Below are positions 34,021 to 45,220 of a DNA stretch of 64,000 nucleotides, one piece after another. Under the pieces are notes generated by a model. It searched no databases. It saw only the letters and a list, made by a program, of their open reading frames with translations, and had not been told where the DNA came from. The stretch comes from Pseudomonas sp. PDM05 (GTDB lineage: Bacteria > Pseudomonadota > Gammaproteobacteria > Pseudomonadales > Pseudomonadaceae), in contig NZ_JACVAC010000007.1 of assembly GCF_014851685.1 (NCBI RefSeq), positions 124,001 to 188,000 on the forward strand, given 5' to 3'. Position 1 is the stretch's first letter. Each line of letters begins with the position of its first letter. A program made the translations under genes and the position numbers.

Positions 34021-34030
34021 AGGAACCCCA

Positions 34031-35197
34031 ATGCCCCTCTCGCTACTCATACTGGCCCTGAGCGCCTTCGCCATCGGCACCACCGAGTTCGTCATCATGG
34101 GCCTGTTGCCCGATGTGGCGGCGGACCTCGGTGTGTCGATCCCCGGCGCCGGTTGGCTGGTCACCGGCTACGCCCTGGGCGTGGCCATTGGCGCGCCGTT
34201 CATGGCACTGGCCACCGCCAAGCTGCCGCGCAAGGCCGCCCTGGTAGCGTTGATGGGCATCTTTATTGTCGGCAACCTGCTCTGCGCCCTGGCAAGCGAC
34301 TACAACGTGCTGATGTTTGCCCGTGTGGTCACCGCGCTGTGCCACGGCGCGTTCTTCGGGATCGGTTCGGTGGTCGCCGCCAACCTGGTGCCAGCCAACA
34401 AGCGCGCATCGGCCGTGGCATTGATGTTCACCGGCTTGACCCTGGCCAACGTGCTGGGCGTACCGTTGGGTACGGCGTTGGGCCAGGCCGCCGGCTGGCG
34501 CTCGACGTTCTGGGCGGTGACCGTGATTGGTGTGGTCGCGCTGATCGGTCTGATCCGCTTCCTGCCGGCCAAGCGTGACGAAGAAAAACTCGACATGCGT
34601 GCCGAACTGGCGGCCCTTAAAGGTGCTGGTATCTGGTTGTCGCTGACCATGACTGCGCTGTTCTCCGCGTCGATGTTCACCCTCTTCACCTACGTCGCGC
34701 CGCTGTTGGGCGACGTCACCGGCATCTCGCCCCAAGGCGTGACCTGGACCCTGCTGTTGATCGGCCTGGGCCTGACCCTGGGCAACATCGTCGGCGGCAA
34801 GCTGGCGGACAAACGCCTGGCCGCAACCCTGATCGGCGTGTTCATCAGCATGGCGGTGGTGTCCACCGCGCTGAGCTGGACCAGCATCGCCGTGATCCCG
34901 ACGGAAATCACCTTGTTCCTGTGGGCCACCGCCGCGTTCGCCGCCGTGCCTGCGTTGCAGATCAACGTCGTGACCTTCGGCAAAGCCGCGCCGAACCTGG
35001 TGTCCACCTTGAACATCGGTGCCTTCAACATCGGCAACGCCCTTGGCGCCTGGGTCGGCGGCAGCGTGATCGCCCACGGTTTCGGCCTCACCAGCGTGCC
35101 ATTGGCCGCCGGTGCCCTGGCGATCCTCGCGCTGCTGGTGACCCTGATTACTTTCCGTCAGAACGGCAATGCCGACCTGGCCCCTGTGACCAACTGA
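34031..35197 (+). CDS. MFS transporter, DHA1/AraJ-like
   Basis: The 388-aa protein has twelve membrane helices and the family's opening FAIGTTEFVIMGLLPDVAADL and motif A-like GAPFMALATAKLPRKAAL. DHA1 proteins of this group export sugars, arabinose analogues or drugs. It sits 10 bases after the ArsR-type gene and 27 before xenB, so it probably exports substrates or products linked to xenB. Confidence 0.88.
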   Translation: MPLSLLILALSAFAIGTTEFVIMGLLPDVAADLGVSIPGAGWLVTGYALGVAIGAPFMALATAKLPRKAALVALMGIFIVGNLLCALASDYNVLMFARVVTALCHGAFFGIGSVVAANLVPANKRASAVALMFTGLTLANVLGVPLGTALGQAAGWRSTFWAVTVIGVVALIGLIRFLPAKRDEEKLDMRAELAALKGAGIWLSLTMTALFSASMFTLFTYVAPLLGDVTGISPQGVTWTLLLIGLGLTLGNIVGGKLADKRLAATLIGVFISMAVVSTALSWTSIAVIPTEITLFLWATAAFAAVPALQINVVTFGKAAPNLVSTLNIGAFNIGNALGAWVGGSVIAHGFGLTSVPLAAGALAILALLVTLITFRQNGNADLAPVTN

Positions 35198-35224
35198 TCA
35201 ACTTCAAAGAGAAGGTGTTTTCCC

Positions 35225-36280
35225 ATGACGACTATTTTCGATCCGATCAAACTGGGCGACCTGGAACTGTCCAACCGCATCATCATGGCGCCGCTGACCC
35301 GCTGCCGTGCCGATGAAGGTCGCGTGCCCAACGCGCTGATGGCCGAGTACTACGTGCAACGTGCTTCCGCCGGGCTGATCCTCAGCGAAGCCACCTCCGT
35401 GACGCCGCTGGGCGTGGGTTACCCGGACACCCCGGGCATCTGGTCCAACGACCAGGTACGCGGCTGGGCCAACGTCACCAAGGCCGTGCACGCCGCGGGC
35501 GGCAAGATCTTCCTGCAACTGTGGCATGTGGGGCGCATCTCCCACCCGTCGTACCTGAACGGCGAAACCCCGGTGGCCCCGAGCGCAATCCAGCCTAAAG
35601 GCCACGTCAGCCTGGTGCGCCCACTGGCCGACTACCCGACCCCACGTGCCCTGGAAACCGCGGAAATCGCCGACATCGTCGACGCCTACCGTACCGGCGC
35701 CGAGAACGCCAAGGCCGCTGGCTTTGACGGCGTGGAAATCCATGGTGCCAACGGCTATCTGCTCGACCAGTTCCTGCAAAGCAGCACCAACCAGCGCACC
35801 GATAACTACGGCGGCTCCCTGGAAAACCGTGCACGCCTGCTGCTGGAAGTGACCGACGCCGCCATCGAGGTCTGGGGCGCAGGACGTGTGGGTGTGCATT
35901 TGGCACCACGTGCCGATTCCCACGACATGGGTGACGACAATCTGGCAGAGACCTTCACCTACGTCGCCAGCGAACTGGGCAAGCGTGGCATTGCGTTCAT
36001 CTGCTCCCGTGAAAAAGAAGGCGCGGACAGCCTCGGCCCACAACTGAAGAAAGCGTTCGGCGGCACCTATATCGCCAACGAACGCTTCACCAAGGACAGC
36101 GCCAACGCCTGGCTGGCCTCGGGCAAGGCGGATGCGGTGGCCTTTGGTGTGCCGTTCATTGCCAACCCGGACCTGCCGGCGCGCTTGAAGGCTGATGCGC
36201 CGCTGAACGAAGCGAATCCGCAAACCTTCTATGGCAAAGGCCCGGTCGGCTACATCGACTACCCGACCCTCGCGCTGTGA
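35225..36280 (+). CDS. xenB: Alkene reductase, old yellow enzyme family (XenB/NemA)
   Basis: The 351-aa FMN-dependent NADPH oxidoreductase reduces electrophilic alkenes, N-ethylmaleimide and nitro-esters or nitroaromatics. Visible motifs are FMN-binding MAPLTRCRA (around 21), LQLWHVGRISHPSY (98-110) and the substrate-activating pair H173/N176 in HGANGYLLDQFLQ; GGSLENRARLLLEV follows. Gene order arsR-MFS-xenB suggests electrophile-induced expression. Last gene of the unit, followed by a strong terminator. Confidence 0.9.
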   Translation: MTTIFDPIKLGDLELSNRIIMAPLTRCRADEGRVPNALMAEYYVQRASAGLILSEATSVTPLGVGYPDTPGIWSNDQVRGWANVTKAVHAAGGKIFLQLWHVGRISHPSYLNGETPVAPSAIQPKGHVSLVRPLADYPTPRALETAEIADIVDAYRTGAENAKAAGFDGVEIHGANGYLLDQFLQSSTNQRTDNYGGSLENRARLLLEVTDAAIEVWGAGRVGVHLAPRADSHDMGDDNLAETFTYVASELGKRGIAFICSREKEGADSLGPQLKKAFGGTYIANERFTKDSANAWLASGKADAVAFGVPFIANPDLPARLKADAPLNEANPQTFYGKGPVGYIDYPTLAL

Positions 36281-36297
36281 TGTAACAAGCTGAAACG

Positions 36298-36331
36298 AAA
36301 AAGCCCCGGTTCGCAGGAACCGGGGCTTTTT
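36298..36331 (+). terminator. Terminator after xenB
   Basis: A perfect 10-bp stem AGCCCCGGTTC / GAACCGGGGCT with loop GCAG is flanked by A-run and T-run, so it probably works in both directions between xenB and emhR. Confidence 0.92.
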
Positions 36332-36514
36332 CATGGGGGCCAGGAAACATTCCTTCACACCCCTGCAACAAAATCCCTACAAAATACTTAGCCGGCTACC
36401 TATCAACCCCCGGCCAGCGCGTATATAAAGTCACCCCACAAATACGGCACAAGGACGATTGACCATCCTTAGGCTTTACTGTTGACACAACCGGATGCAA
36501 TTACGCATTTTGTC

Positions 36515-37147
36515 TCAATTGCGCAGGTTCGGGCTCAAGCGCAGCATGTCGAGCCCTATATCAACCCAGCGCTCAGCGTCCTGATGCAGTTGGAAGCTGT
36601 CGGGGACCAGCAACCATTGGCCGATCAGCCCGTTGATATAGGCATGAATGCACACTGCACCACGGGTGGTGTCGAGGTTTTCCGGCAGTTGACCACGATG
36701 CACTGCATTGCGCAGGGTCAAGCCGATACGCAGATTGCACTCCAGGCTGTGAGTCTGGCGTTGACGGCGCATGTCGCACATTTCATCGGTGAATTCGCAC
36801 TTATGGAACAAGATCTCATTGATGCGCCGGGTTTTCGGGTCAAGGGCCACCTGATGGTACAAGTGAATCAACAGCTTGCGCATGCAGCCCAGCGGGTCGA
36901 GTTCATCCTCGCTTTCACTGGCCCGGGCCAGTTCGTCCAGGGGTTCGTGCAGGGTGTCGAGCAACGCCTGGAGCAAATCGGATTTGTTACTGAAATGCCA
37001 ATAGATGGCCCCCCGCGTCACGCCGGCCAGCGCAGCGATATCCGCCAGGGTGGTGCGTGCCACACCGCGCTCATAAAAGGCCTGCTCGGCGGCTTGGAGA
37101 ATCTGGCTGCGCGTTTCCTGAGCTTCCTCTTTGGTGCGACGAACCAT
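36515..37147 (-). CDS. emhR: TetR-family repressor of an RND efflux pump
   Basis: The 210-aa repressor is a TtgR/EmhR-type protein: [20 protein letters not shown], the helix-turn-helix [21 protein letters not shown], and a C-terminal drug-binding domain with [14 protein letters not shown]. It represses the divergent emhABC operon and itself through the operator at 37315, and is released by hydrophobic toxicants or flavonoids. 210 aa is the full length for the family. Confidence 0.9.
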   Translation of the reverse strand: MVRRTKEEAQETRSQILQAAEQAFYERGVARTTLADIAALAGVTRGAIYWHFSNKSDLLQALLDTLHEPLDELARASESEDELDPLGCMRKLLIHLYHQVALDPKTRRINEILFHKCEFTDEMCDMRRQRQTHSLECNLRIGLTLRNAVHRGQLPENLDTTRGAVCIHAYINGLIGQWLLVPDSFQLHQDAERWVDIGLDMLRLSPNLRN

Positions 37148-37314
37148 GGCAGTAAAACCTCAATCAGGACACTTGAGACTATCGTTAACGCAGAATTAAT
37201 AGCCGTTGACGATCATCTGAATATTTGTGGGACGGCACCATCGTGGGTGCCGAACGTAATGAAATCGAGGCTTTGGGCACTGCTTTGTCAACATTCCGCG
37301 AAGCCTGTCAAGAG

Positions 37315-37344
37315 TTTACAAACAACCGTGAACGTAAGTATATT
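37315..37344. promoter_or_regulatory. TtgR/EmhR-type operator
   Basis: The stretch begins TTTACAAACAACCGTGAACG and continues to GTAAGTATATT. It closely resembles the TtgR operator known upstream of P. putida ttgABC. It lies in the 286-base gap between emhR and emhA, about 90 bases before emhA. Confidence 0.75.
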
Positions 37345-37433
37345 GCGTAGCAAGCTACTTATCCACTCACAGCTTGTTTTTCACCCTTCCACATTTCTTG
37401 TGCGCATCCTGCGCGCCTGACCCGAGGATCTTC

Positions 37434-38582
37434 ATGCAACTTAAGCCAGCTGTTACCGCTCTGGTCACTGCCGTCGCCCTGGCATCGCTGCTCAGCGGAT
37501 GTAAAAAGGAAGAAGCGGCTCCGCCCGCCCAAACCCCTCAGGTCGGCGTGGTCACCATTCAACCGCAAGCCTATACCCTGACGTCCGAGCTGCCAGGCCG
37601 CACCACCGCCTACCGCATTGCGGAAGTTCGCCCACAGGTCAACGGCATCATTCTCAAGCGCCTGTTCAAGGAAGGCGGCGACGTGAAGGAAGGGCAACAG
37701 CTCTACCAGATCGACCCGTCGGTGTATGACGCCACCCTGAAAAGCGCGCAGGCCAGCCTGACCCAGACCAAGTCCATCTCCGATCGCTACAAGCAGTTGG
37801 TCGATGAGCAGGCCGTCAGCCGCCAGGAATACGACACCGCCGTCGCCAACCGCATGACCGCGGAAGCCAACGTGCAAACCGCCCAGATCAACGTGCGCTA
37901 CACCAAAGTGTTCGCGCCGATCTCCGGGCGTATCGGCCGTTCTTCGGTGACCGAAGGCGCGCTGGTCAGCAATGGCCAGACCGATGCCATGGCGGTGATC
38001 CAGCAACTGGACCCGATCTACGTCGACGTCACCCAGTCCTCGGCTGAAATGCTGAAACTGCGCCGCGACCTGGAAAGCGGCCAACTGGAAAAAGCCGGTG
38101 CCAATGCCGCCAAGGTCAAGCTGACCCTGGAAGACGGTAGCGCGTACGGCCAGGACGGCAAGCTGGAATTCTCCGAAGTGTCGGTTGACCAGACCACCGG
38201 TTCGGTAACCCTGCGCGCCGTGTTCCCCAACCCTGACCACACCCTGCTGCCCGGCATGTTCGTTCATGCCCAGCTGCAAGCCGGTGTGAACAGCAAGGCC
38301 ATCCTGGCGCCACAGCAAGGCGTGACCCGCGACATCAAGGGCATCCCGACGGCATTGGTGGTGAACAAGGACAACAAGGTCGAGCAACGCACCCTGGTTG
38401 CCAACCGCACGTCCGGCGCCTACTGGCTGGTGGAAAAAGGCCTCGACGCCGGTGACCGCGTGATCACCGAAGGCCTGCAATTCATCAAGCCGGGCATCGA
38501 AGTCAAGGTCAAGGACGCCGACAACGCCAAGCCTGCCGGTTCTGCTCCCGCTCCTGCCGCCGCTGCTGGCCAGGGGGAGTAA
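37434..38582 (+). CDS. emhA: RND efflux periplasmic adaptor lipoprotein
   Basis: The 382-aa adaptor has a lipoprotein signal with lipobox LLSGC at about 20-24. Next come a membrane-fusion hairpin and lipoyl region (LPGRTTAYRIAEVRPQVNGI, FAPISGRIGRSSVTEGALV) and a beta-barrel domain. It connects EmhB with the outer-membrane channel in the periplasm. The frame extends to 37374 but ATG 37434 gives the signal sequence. A TtgR-type operator lies 90 bases upstream; emhB follows after 3 bases. Confidence 0.9.
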   Translation: MQLKPAVTALVTAVALASLLSGCKKEEAAPPAQTPQVGVVTIQPQAYTLTSELPGRTTAYRIAEVRPQVNGIILKRLFKEGGDVKEGQQLYQIDPSVYDATLKSAQASLTQTKSISDRYKQLVDEQAVSRQEYDTAVANRMTAEANVQTAQINVRYTKVFAPISGRIGRSSVTEGALVSNGQTDAMAVIQQLDPIYVDVTQSSAEMLKLRRDLESGQLEKAGANAAKVKLTLEDGSAYGQDGKLEFSEVSVDQTTGSVTLRAVFPNPDHTLLPGMFVHAQLQAGVNSKAILAPQQGVTRDIKGIPTALVVNKDNKVEQRTLVANRTSGAYWLVEKGLDAGDRVITEGLQFIKPGIEVKVKDADNAKPAGSAPAPAAAAGQGE

Positions 38583-38585
38583 CCC

Positions 38586-41500
38586 ATGTCGAAATTTTTT
38601 ATCGACCGTCCCATTTTCGCCTGGGTAATTGCCCTGGTGATCATGCTGGTCGGGGCACTGTCGATCCTGAAGTTGCCCATCAACCAATACCCGGCCATCG
38701 CGCCAACCGCCATCGACATCCAGGTGACCTACCCAGGCGCGTCCGCACAAACCGTGCAGGACACCGTGGTGCAGGTCATCGAGCAACAGCTCAACGGTAT
38801 CGACAACCTGCGTTATGTCGCCTCGGACAGTAACTCCGACGGCAGCATGACCATCACCGCGACGTTCAACCAGGGTACCAACCCGGACATCGCCCAGGTT
38901 CAGGTGCAGAACAAGCTGAACCTGGCGACCCCACTGCTGCCGCAAGAAGTGCAGCAGCAGGGTATCCGCGTGACCAAGTCGGTGAAGAACTTCCTGATGG
39001 TGATCGGTCTGGTGTCGGAAGACGGCAGCATGACCAAGGACGACCTGTCCAACTACATCGTGTCCAACATCCAGGACCCGATTTCCCGGACGGCGGGTGT
39101 CGGTGACTTCCAGGTCTTCGGTTCGCAGTACGCCATGCGTATCTGGCTCGACCCGGCCAAGCTGAACAACTACCAGCTGACCCCGGTAGACGTCAGCAGC
39201 GCCATCGCCGCGCAGAACGTACAGGTGGCCACCGGCCAACTGGGCGGCCTGCCTGCCCTGCCCGGCACCCAGCTGAACGCAACCATCATCGGCAAGACCC
39301 GCCTGCAAACCGCCGAAGAGTTCGGCAAGATCCTGATGAAGGTCAATGCCGATGGCTCGCAGGTTCGCCTGCGCGACGTTGCGCGTATCGAACTGGGCGG
39401 CCAGAACTACAGCATCAGTGCACAGTTCAACGGCAAGCCGGCGTCCGGTATGGCGATCAAGCTCGCCTCGGGTGCCAACGCCCTGGACACCGCCAAGGCC
39501 ATCCGCGCCACGGTTGCGTCCCTGGAACCGTTCTTCCCGCCAGGCATGAAGGCGGTGGTGCCGTATGACACCACCCCGGTTGTGACCGAATCGATCTCCG
39601 GTGTCGTTCACACCCTGGTCGAAGCGATCGTGCTGGTGTTCCTGGTGATGTTCCTGTTCCTGCAGAACTTCCGCGCCACCATCATCACCACCATGACCGT
39701 ACCGGTGGTATTGCTGGGTACGTTCGGCATCCTCGCGGCGTTCGGCTTCACCATCAACACCCTGACCATGTTCGGCATGATCCTGGCCATCGGCTTGCTG
39801 GTGGACGACGCCATCGTCGTGGTGGAGAACGTCGAGCGGGTGATGGCCGAGGAACACTTGTCGCCCAAAGAAGCGACGGTCAAGTCCATGGGCCAGATCC
39901 AGGGCGCCCTGGTGGGTATTGCCCTGGTACTCTCGGCGGTACTGCTGCCGATGGCGTTCTTCGGCGGCTCCACAGGTGTGATCTACAAACAGTTCTCCAT
40001 CACTATCGTTTCGGCGATGGCGTTGTCGGTACTGGTTGCCCTGATCTTCACCCCGGCCTTGTGCGCCACCATGCTCAAGCCGATCGACCCGGAAAAGCAC
40101 GGCCAACCCAAGCGTGGTTTCTTCGGCTGGTTCAACCGCACCTTCGACCGTGGCGTACTGAGCTACGAGCGCGGCGTGGGCAACATGATCAAGCACAAAT
40201 TCCCGGCGTTTTTTGTGTACCTGGTCATCGTCCTCGGCATGGTCTGGTTGTTCACCCGTATTCCAAGCGCATTCCTCCCGGAAGAAGACCAGGGCGTGAT
40301 TTTCGCCCAGGTGCAGACCCCGGTCGGCTCGTCGGCTGAACGCACGCAGAAAGTCATCGACGACATGCGCGCCTTCCTGCTGCACGACAAGGAAGGCGAG
40401 CCAGGCGAAGGCAAAGCCGTCAAATCGGTATTTACCGTAAACGGCTTCAACTTCGCCGGCCGTGGCCAGAGCTCGGGCCTCGCGTTCGTGATGCTCAAGC
40501 CATGGGATGAGCGTGATGCTTCGACGTCCGTGTTCGAAGTGGCCAAGCGTGCCCAGGGTTACTTCTTCGGCGCCTTCAAGGACGCCATGGTGTTCGCCAT
40601 CGTGCCGCCTTCGGTACTCGAATTGGGTAACGCCACCGGTTTCGACGTGTTCCTGCAAGACCAGGGCGGCGTCGGCCACGAAAAACTGATGGAAGCGCGC
40701 AACCAGTTCCTAGGCATGGCAGCGCAGAGCAAGATCCTTGCTGGCGTGCGTCCCAACGGCGTGAACGATGAGCCGCAGTACGAGCTGACCGTTGACGACG
40801 AGAAGGCCAGTGCCCAGGGCATCACGCTGTCGAGCATCAACCAGACCCTGGCGATTGCCCTGGGTGGCAGCTACGTCAACGACTTCATCGACCGTGGTCG
40901 GGTGAAGAAGGTGTACGTGCAGGGTGAGGCCGCTGGCCGGATGTCGCCTGAAGACCTGGACAAATGGTTCGTGCGCAGTGACTCCGGGAAGATGGTGCCG
41001 ATGTCGGCCATTTCCTCGGGCAAGTGGATCTACGGTTCGCCGAAACTCTCGCGCTACAACGGTGTAGCAGCGATGGAAATCCTCGGGACCCCGGCACCGG
41101 GCTACAGCACCGGCGATGCCATGGCTGAAGTCGAGCGCATCGCCAAGCAATTGCCGGCGGGTGTCGGCTACGCGTGGACCGGTCTGTCGTACGAAGAACG
41201 TCTGTCCGGCTCCCAGGCGCCGGCGCTGTATGCACTGTCGCTGCTGGTGGTCTTCCTCTGCCTCGCGGCACTGTACGAAAGCTGGTCGATCCCGATTGCG
41301 GTGGTGCTGGTCGTACCGCTGGGTGTGGTCGGTGCGTTGATCGCCACGAGCATGCGCGGCTTGTCCAACGACGTGTTCTTCCAGGTGGGCTTGTTGGTGA
41401 CGGTGGGCCTGGCGGCGAAAAACGCCATCCTGATCGTCGAGTTCGCCAAGGAGTTGCACGAGCAGGGCAAAGGCATTGTCGAGGCTGCCATCGAGGCGTC

Positions 41501-41747
41501 CCGCATGCGTCTGCGGCCGATCATCATGACCTCCATGGCGTTCATCCTTGGCGTATTGCCGCTGGCGATCTCCTCGGGCGCCGGCTCGGGCAGCCAGCAC
41601 GCGATTGGTACAGGCGTGATCGGCGGCATGATCACCGCGACTGTCCTGGCGATCTTCTGGGTACCGCTGTTCTTCGCAACCGTGTCCGCCGCGGGCGAGC
41701 GTAAAAAGACTGAACCTACTGACATCCATAAAGAGGCTGGCCAATGA
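38586..41747 (+). CDS. emhB: RND multidrug efflux permease
   Basis: This 1053-aa inner-membrane proton/drug antiporter starts with [20 protein letters not shown] and has the adjacent proton-relay aspartates in helix 4 ([17 protein letters not shown]). The large periplasmic loops are those of HAE1 pumps (MexB/TtgB/AcrB). It exports hydrophobic compounds, antibiotics and solvents. It overlaps emhC by 4 bases (ATGA). Confidence 0.93.
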   Translation: MSKFFIDRPIFAWVIALVIMLVGALSILKLPINQYPAIAPTAIDIQVTYPGASAQTVQDTVVQVIEQQLNGIDNLRYVASDSNSDGSMTITATFNQGTNPDIAQVQVQNKLNLATPLLPQEVQQQGIRVTKSVKNFLMVIGLVSEDGSMTKDDLSNYIVSNIQDPISRTAGVGDFQVFGSQYAMRIWLDPAKLNNYQLTPVDVSSAIAAQNVQVATGQLGGLPALPGTQLNATIIGKTRLQTAEEFGKILMKVNADGSQVRLRDVARIELGGQNYSISAQFNGKPASGMAIKLASGANALDTAKAIRATVASLEPFFPPGMKAVVPYDTTPVVTESISGVVHTLVEAIVLVFLVMFLFLQNFRATIITTMTVPVVLLGTFGILAAFGFTINTLTMFGMILAIGLLVDDAIVVVENVERVMAEEHLSPKEATVKSMGQIQGALVGIALVLSAVLLPMAFFGGSTGVIYKQFSITIVSAMALSVLVALIFTPALCATMLKPIDPEKHGQPKRGFFGWFNRTFDRGVLSYERGVGNMIKHKFPAFFVYLVIVLGMVWLFTRIPSAFLPEEDQGVIFAQVQTPVGSSAERTQKVIDDMRAFLLHDKEGEPGEGKAVKSVFTVNGFNFAGRGQSSGLAFVMLKPWDERDASTSVFEVAKRAQGYFFGAFKDAMVFAIVPPSVLELGNATGFDVFLQDQGGVGHEKLMEARNQFLGMAAQSKILAGVRPNGVNDEPQYELTVDDEKASAQGITLSSINQTLAIALGGSYVNDFIDRGRVKKVYVQGEAAGRMSPEDLDKWFVRSDSGKMVPMSAISSGKWIYGSPKLSRYNGVAAMEILGTPAPGYSTGDAMAEVERIAKQLPAGVGYAWTGLSYEERLSGSQAPALYALSLLVVFLCLAALYESWSIPIAVVLVVPLGVVGALIATSMRGLSNDVFFQVGLLVTVGLAAKNAILIVEFAKELHEQGKGIVEAAIEASRMRLRPIIMTSMAFILGVLPLAISSGAGSGSQHAIGTGVIGGMITATVLAIFWVPLFFATVSAAGERKKTEPTDIHKEAGQ

Positions 41748-43201
41748 GCAAGTCGCTCCTTTCCTTAGCTGTCACGGCATTCGTGCTCAGTGGCTGCTCG
41801 CTGATACCTGACTATCAGCGCCCCGAAGCCCCGGTAGCCGCACAGTTCCCGCAGGGGCCGGCGTATTCGTCGGCCCAGGCGCCGAGCCAGGCTGCTGCCG
41901 AACAGGGCTGGAAGCAGTTTTTCCATGACCCTGCCCTGCAACAGCTGATCCAGGTTGCCCTGGAGAACAACCGCGACCTGCGTGTCGCGGCCCTGAACAT
42001 CGACGCCTACGCCGCGCAGTACCGCATCCAGCGTGCCGACCTGTTCCCGGCCGTCTCGGCCACGGGCAGCGGCAGCCGCCAGCGTGTACCGGCACGTGCC
42101 TCGCAAACCGGCGAGTCGAGCATCAACAGCTCGTACTCGGCCACCCTCGGGATCAGCGCCTACGAGCTGGACCTGTTCGGCCGTGTGCGCAGCCTGAGCG
42201 AAGAAGCCCTGCAGAAGTACTTCGCCACCGAAGAAGCCCGCCGCAGCACGCAGATCAGCCTGGTCGCCAACGTGGCCACGGCCTACGTGACCTGGCAGGC
42301 CGATAAAGAGCTGCTCAAACTGACCCAGGACACCCTCGGTGCCTACGAGCAGAGCTTCAAGCTGACCTCGCGCAGCAACGAAGTCGGTGTGGCCTCGGCC
42401 CTCGACCTCAGCCAGGCGCGCACCTCGGTGGAGAACGCCCGGGTTGCCCTGGCGCGTTACACCCGCCAGGTGGCCCAGGACGAAAACAGCCTGACCCTGC
42501 TGCTGGGCACAGGCCTGCCGGCGAATCTGGTCAGCAAGCCGCTGTCGGATGACCTGCTCAGCGACGTACCGGCTGGCTTGCCGTCGGACCTGCTGCAACG
42601 GCGTCCCGACATCCTGCAAGCCGAGTCCAACCTCAAGGCTGCCAACGCCAACATCGGCGCGGCCCGTGCGGCGTTCTTCCCGAGCATCAGCCTGACGGCC
42701 AACGCCGGCACCCTGAGCCCGGACTTGGGCGGCCTGTTCAAGGGCGGCTCGGGCACCTGGTCGTTCGCCCCGCAGATCAACATCCCGATCTTCAACGCTG
42801 GCAGCCTGCGCGCAAGCCTGGACTACGCGAAGATCCAGAAAGAGATCAACGTGGCGACCTACGAGAAGGCGATCCAGACCGGCTTCCAGGAAGTCTCCGA
42901 CGGCCTCGCCGCACGTGAGACCTACAAGCAGCAACTGGAGGCCCAGCGTGGTTTCGTCGCCGCCAACCAGGACTACTACCGCCTGGCCGAGCGTCGCTAC
43001 CGCATTGGTGTCGACAGCAACCTGACCTTCCTCGACGCCCAGCGCCAACTGTTCAGTGCCCAGCAATCGCTGATCACCGACCGCCTGGCGCAGCTCACCA
43101 GCGAGGTCAACCTGTACAAGGCCCTCGGCGGTGGCTGGAATGCGCAGACCGCGAAAAACGAGGCGTTGAAAGAAGAAGCACCGGCGCTGAAGCTGTTCTG
43201 A
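41744..43201 (+). CDS. emhC: RND efflux outer-membrane channel
   Basis: The 485-aa protein has a lipoprotein signal ([16 protein letters not shown]), then TolC-like helical repeats ([50 protein letters not shown]). It is the OprM-type outer-membrane exit duct for EmhAB. A terminator ends the operon. Confidence 0.92.
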   Translation: MSKSLLSLAVTAFVLSGCSLIPDYQRPEAPVAAQFPQGPAYSSAQAPSQAAAEQGWKQFFHDPALQQLIQVALENNRDLRVAALNIDAYAAQYRIQRADLFPAVSATGSGSRQRVPARASQTGESSINSSYSATLGISAYELDLFGRVRSLSEEALQKYFATEEARRSTQISLVANVATAYVTWQADKELLKLTQDTLGAYEQSFKLTSRSNEVGVASALDLSQARTSVENARVALARYTRQVAQDENSLTLLLGTGLPANLVSKPLSDDLLSDVPAGLPSDLLQRRPDILQAESNLKAANANIGAARAAFFPSISLTANAGTLSPDLGGLFKGGSGTWSFAPQINIPIFNAGSLRASLDYAKIQKEINVATYEKAIQTGFQEVSDGLAARETYKQQLEAQRGFVAANQDYYRLAERRYRIGVDSNLTFLDAQRQLFSAQQSLITDRLAQLTSEVNLYKALGGGWNAQTAKNEALKEEAPALKLF

Positions 43202-43218
43202 TCGCACCGCTGTGAACA

Positions 43219-43249
43219 AACCGCTTCCCTCACCGGAAGCGGTTTTTTT
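43219..43249 (+). terminator. Terminator after emhC
   Basis: AACCGCTTCC / GGAAGCGGTT stem with a short CTCACC loop and a run of seven T. It closes the efflux operon, 18 bases after its stop codon. Confidence 0.88.
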
Positions 43250-43298
43250 ATGCCCTGAATGTGGCGCATGTAGGCGCTGGCTTGTGGAGCCTCGCTTT

Positions 43299-43386
43299 TG
43301 TGGGAGCTGGCTTGCCTGCGATAGCATCGCCGCGGTGCAACTGACACACCGAGGTGCCCGCATCGCAGGCAAGCCAGCTCCCACAT
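43299..43386. repeat. REPIN-like element, GAGCTGGCTTG class
   Basis: TGTGGGAGCTGGCTTGCCTG opens it and CAGGCAAGCCAGCTCCCACA closes it, with GCGATAGCATCG inside; it lies between the efflux operon terminator and hscC. Confidence 0.85.
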
Positions 43387-43438
43387 TGGTCTAGCGGCGC
43401 TTGTTCAAACCCCATCTGCCCCCCCTAAACCCGCCGCC

Positions 43439-43467
43439 TTGCATTTCGCTTAACCTTTCAGGATAAA
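43439..43467 (+). promoter_or_regulatory. Sigma-70-like promoter of hscC
   Basis: TTGCAT and GATAAA are separated by exactly 17 bases, placing a transcript start about 35-40 bases before the hscC ATG. Predicted by eye only. Confidence 0.4.
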
Positions 43468-43510
43468 ATTGGTCACAGATTCTTACAGACCACAGAGGGA
43501 GCTTGTCGTA

Positions 43511-45208
43511 ATGATCGTAGGAATCGACCTGGGGACTACCAACAGTCTCGCCGCGGTCTGGCGCGGTGATGCCGCCGAAATGGTGCCCAACGCCCTTGGC
43601 GAGTTGCTGACCCCAAGCGTGGTCGGCCTGGATGACCAAGGCCGCATCCTGGTAGGCCAGGCCGCCAAGGAACGCCTGCACACCCACCCGCACCTGACGA
43701 CCTCGCTGTTCAAGCGCTACATGGGCAGCGCCACCGAAGTGCGCCTGGGCGACCGTTCGTTCCGTCCCGAAGAACTCTCGGCACTGGTGCTCAAAAGCCT
43801 CAAGGAAGACATCGAACGCACCTACGGCCACACCGTCACCGACGCCGTGATCAGCGTGCCCGCGTATTTCAGCGACGGCCAGCGCAAAGCCACGCGCATC
43901 GCCGGTGAACTGGCCGGGCTCAACGTCGACAAACTGATCAACGAACCGACTGCCGCGGCCCTCGCCTACGGCCTGCACCAGCGCGACAAGGAAACCTCGT
44001 TCCTGGTCTTCGACCTCGGCGGCGGCACCTTTGACGTGTCGATCATCGAGCTGTTCGACGGGGTCATGGAAGTGCGCGCCAGCGCCGGCGACAACTTCCT
44101 CGGCGGCGAAGACTTCGACACCCTGCTGCTCGAACACTTCGTCGACAGCCAGCGCAACGCCGCCGACTTCCCGCCCACCAGCAGCGTGTTGCACGCCCTG
44201 CGCCGCGAAGCCGAGCGCGTGCGCAAAGCCCTGGGCCAGGACGACAGCGCCGAGTTCGCCCTGCGCGTCGACGGCCGCCAATGGGTCAAAACCATCACCC
44301 AGCAGGAACTCGCCAAGCTCTACACGCCGCTGCTCGAACGCCTGCGGGCGCCGATCGAACGGGCCCTGCGCGATGCGCGGATCCGCGTGGGCGACCTTGA
44401 TGAAATCCTGCTGGTGGGCGGCACTACGCGCATGCCGCTGGTGCGTAAACTCGCCGCCGGTTTGTTCGGGCGCTTCCCCTCCATCAGTCTCGACCCGGAC
44501 CAGGTGGTCGCCCACGGCGCCGCGATCCAGGCGGCACTCAAGGCACGTTCGGCGGCGCTGGAAGAAGTGGTGCTGACCGACGTCTGCCCCTACACCCTCG
44601 GCATCGAAACCTCGCACCAATACGGTGGCCATATCGAAAGCGGCCACTACCTGCCGCTGATCGAACGCAACAGCAGCGTGCCGGTGAGCCGGGTCAAGAC
44701 CGTCGTGACCCTGCACGACAACCAGAGCCAGGTGCTGCTGAAGATCTACCAGGGCGAAAGCCGGCTGGTCAAAGACAACATCGAACTGGGCCAACTGGAC
44801 ATTGCCGTGCCCAAGCGCAAAGCCGGTGAAGTGTCCCTGGACGTGCGCTTCACCTACGACAACAACGGCCTGCTCGAAGCCCAGGTGAAGATCCCGCTGA
44901 CCGGCGAGCAGCACTCGCTGGTGATCGAGAACAACCCTGGCGTGTTGAGCCCGGACGAGATCCAGCAACGCCTGCAAGCCTTGGCGCTGCTCAAGGTCCA
45001 CCCGCGCGACCAGCAGGTCAACACCGTACTCAGCGCCCGCCTCGAACGCCTTTACCAGGAAAACCTCGGCGAGCTGCGCGAACAACTCGGCCATTGGGCC
45101 GCGCAGTTCCAGCAGGTGCTCGACACCCAGGACGAACGCCGCATCCGCGAGGCCCGCAGCGAACTGACCCGTCAACTTGAGCAGCTCGACAACGGGTTCT
45201 GGCGCTAA
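43511..45208 (+). CDS. hscC: Hsp70-family chaperone HscC
   Basis: The 565-aa Hsp70 has the phosphate loops [16 protein letters not shown] and [15 protein letters not shown], and the substrate-binding part ([20 protein letters not shown]) is shorter than in DnaK, as in HscC. The start is at ATG 43511; the upstream in-frame start adds a non-homologous piece. HscC works with specialised J proteins, and here an atypical J-domain gene follows after 12 bases, mirroring the hscC-djlC pairing known in E. coli. Confidence 0.9.
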   Translation: MIVGIDLGTTNSLAAVWRGDAAEMVPNALGELLTPSVVGLDDQGRILVGQAAKERLHTHPHLTTSLFKRYMGSATEVRLGDRSFRPEELSALVLKSLKEDIERTYGHTVTDAVISVPAYFSDGQRKATRIAGELAGLNVDKLINEPTAAALAYGLHQRDKETSFLVFDLGGGTFDVSIIELFDGVMEVRASAGDNFLGGEDFDTLLLEHFVDSQRNAADFPPTSSVLHALRREAERVRKALGQDDSAEFALRVDGRQWVKTITQQELAKLYTPLLERLRAPIERALRDARIRVGDLDEILLVGGTTRMPLVRKLAAGLFGRFPSISLDPDQVVAHGAAIQAALKARSAALEEVVLTDVCPYTLGIETSHQYGGHIESGHYLPLIERNSSVPVSRVKTVVTLHDNQSQVLLKIYQGESRLVKDNIELGQLDIAVPKRKAGEVSLDVRFTYDNNGLLEAQVKIPLTGEQHSLVIENNPGVLSPDEIQQRLQALALLKVHPRDQQVNTVLSARLERLYQENLGELREQLGHWAAQFQQVLDTQDERRIREARSELTRQLEQLDNGFWR

Positions 45209-45220
45209 GGGAACAACCAC

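Noticed and set aside
37359..40679. Long 1106-codon open frame on the minus strand
   Set aside because: It lies wholly antisense to emhA/emhB, whose homology, operon overlap and motifs are unmistakable; high-GC third positions create such shadows.
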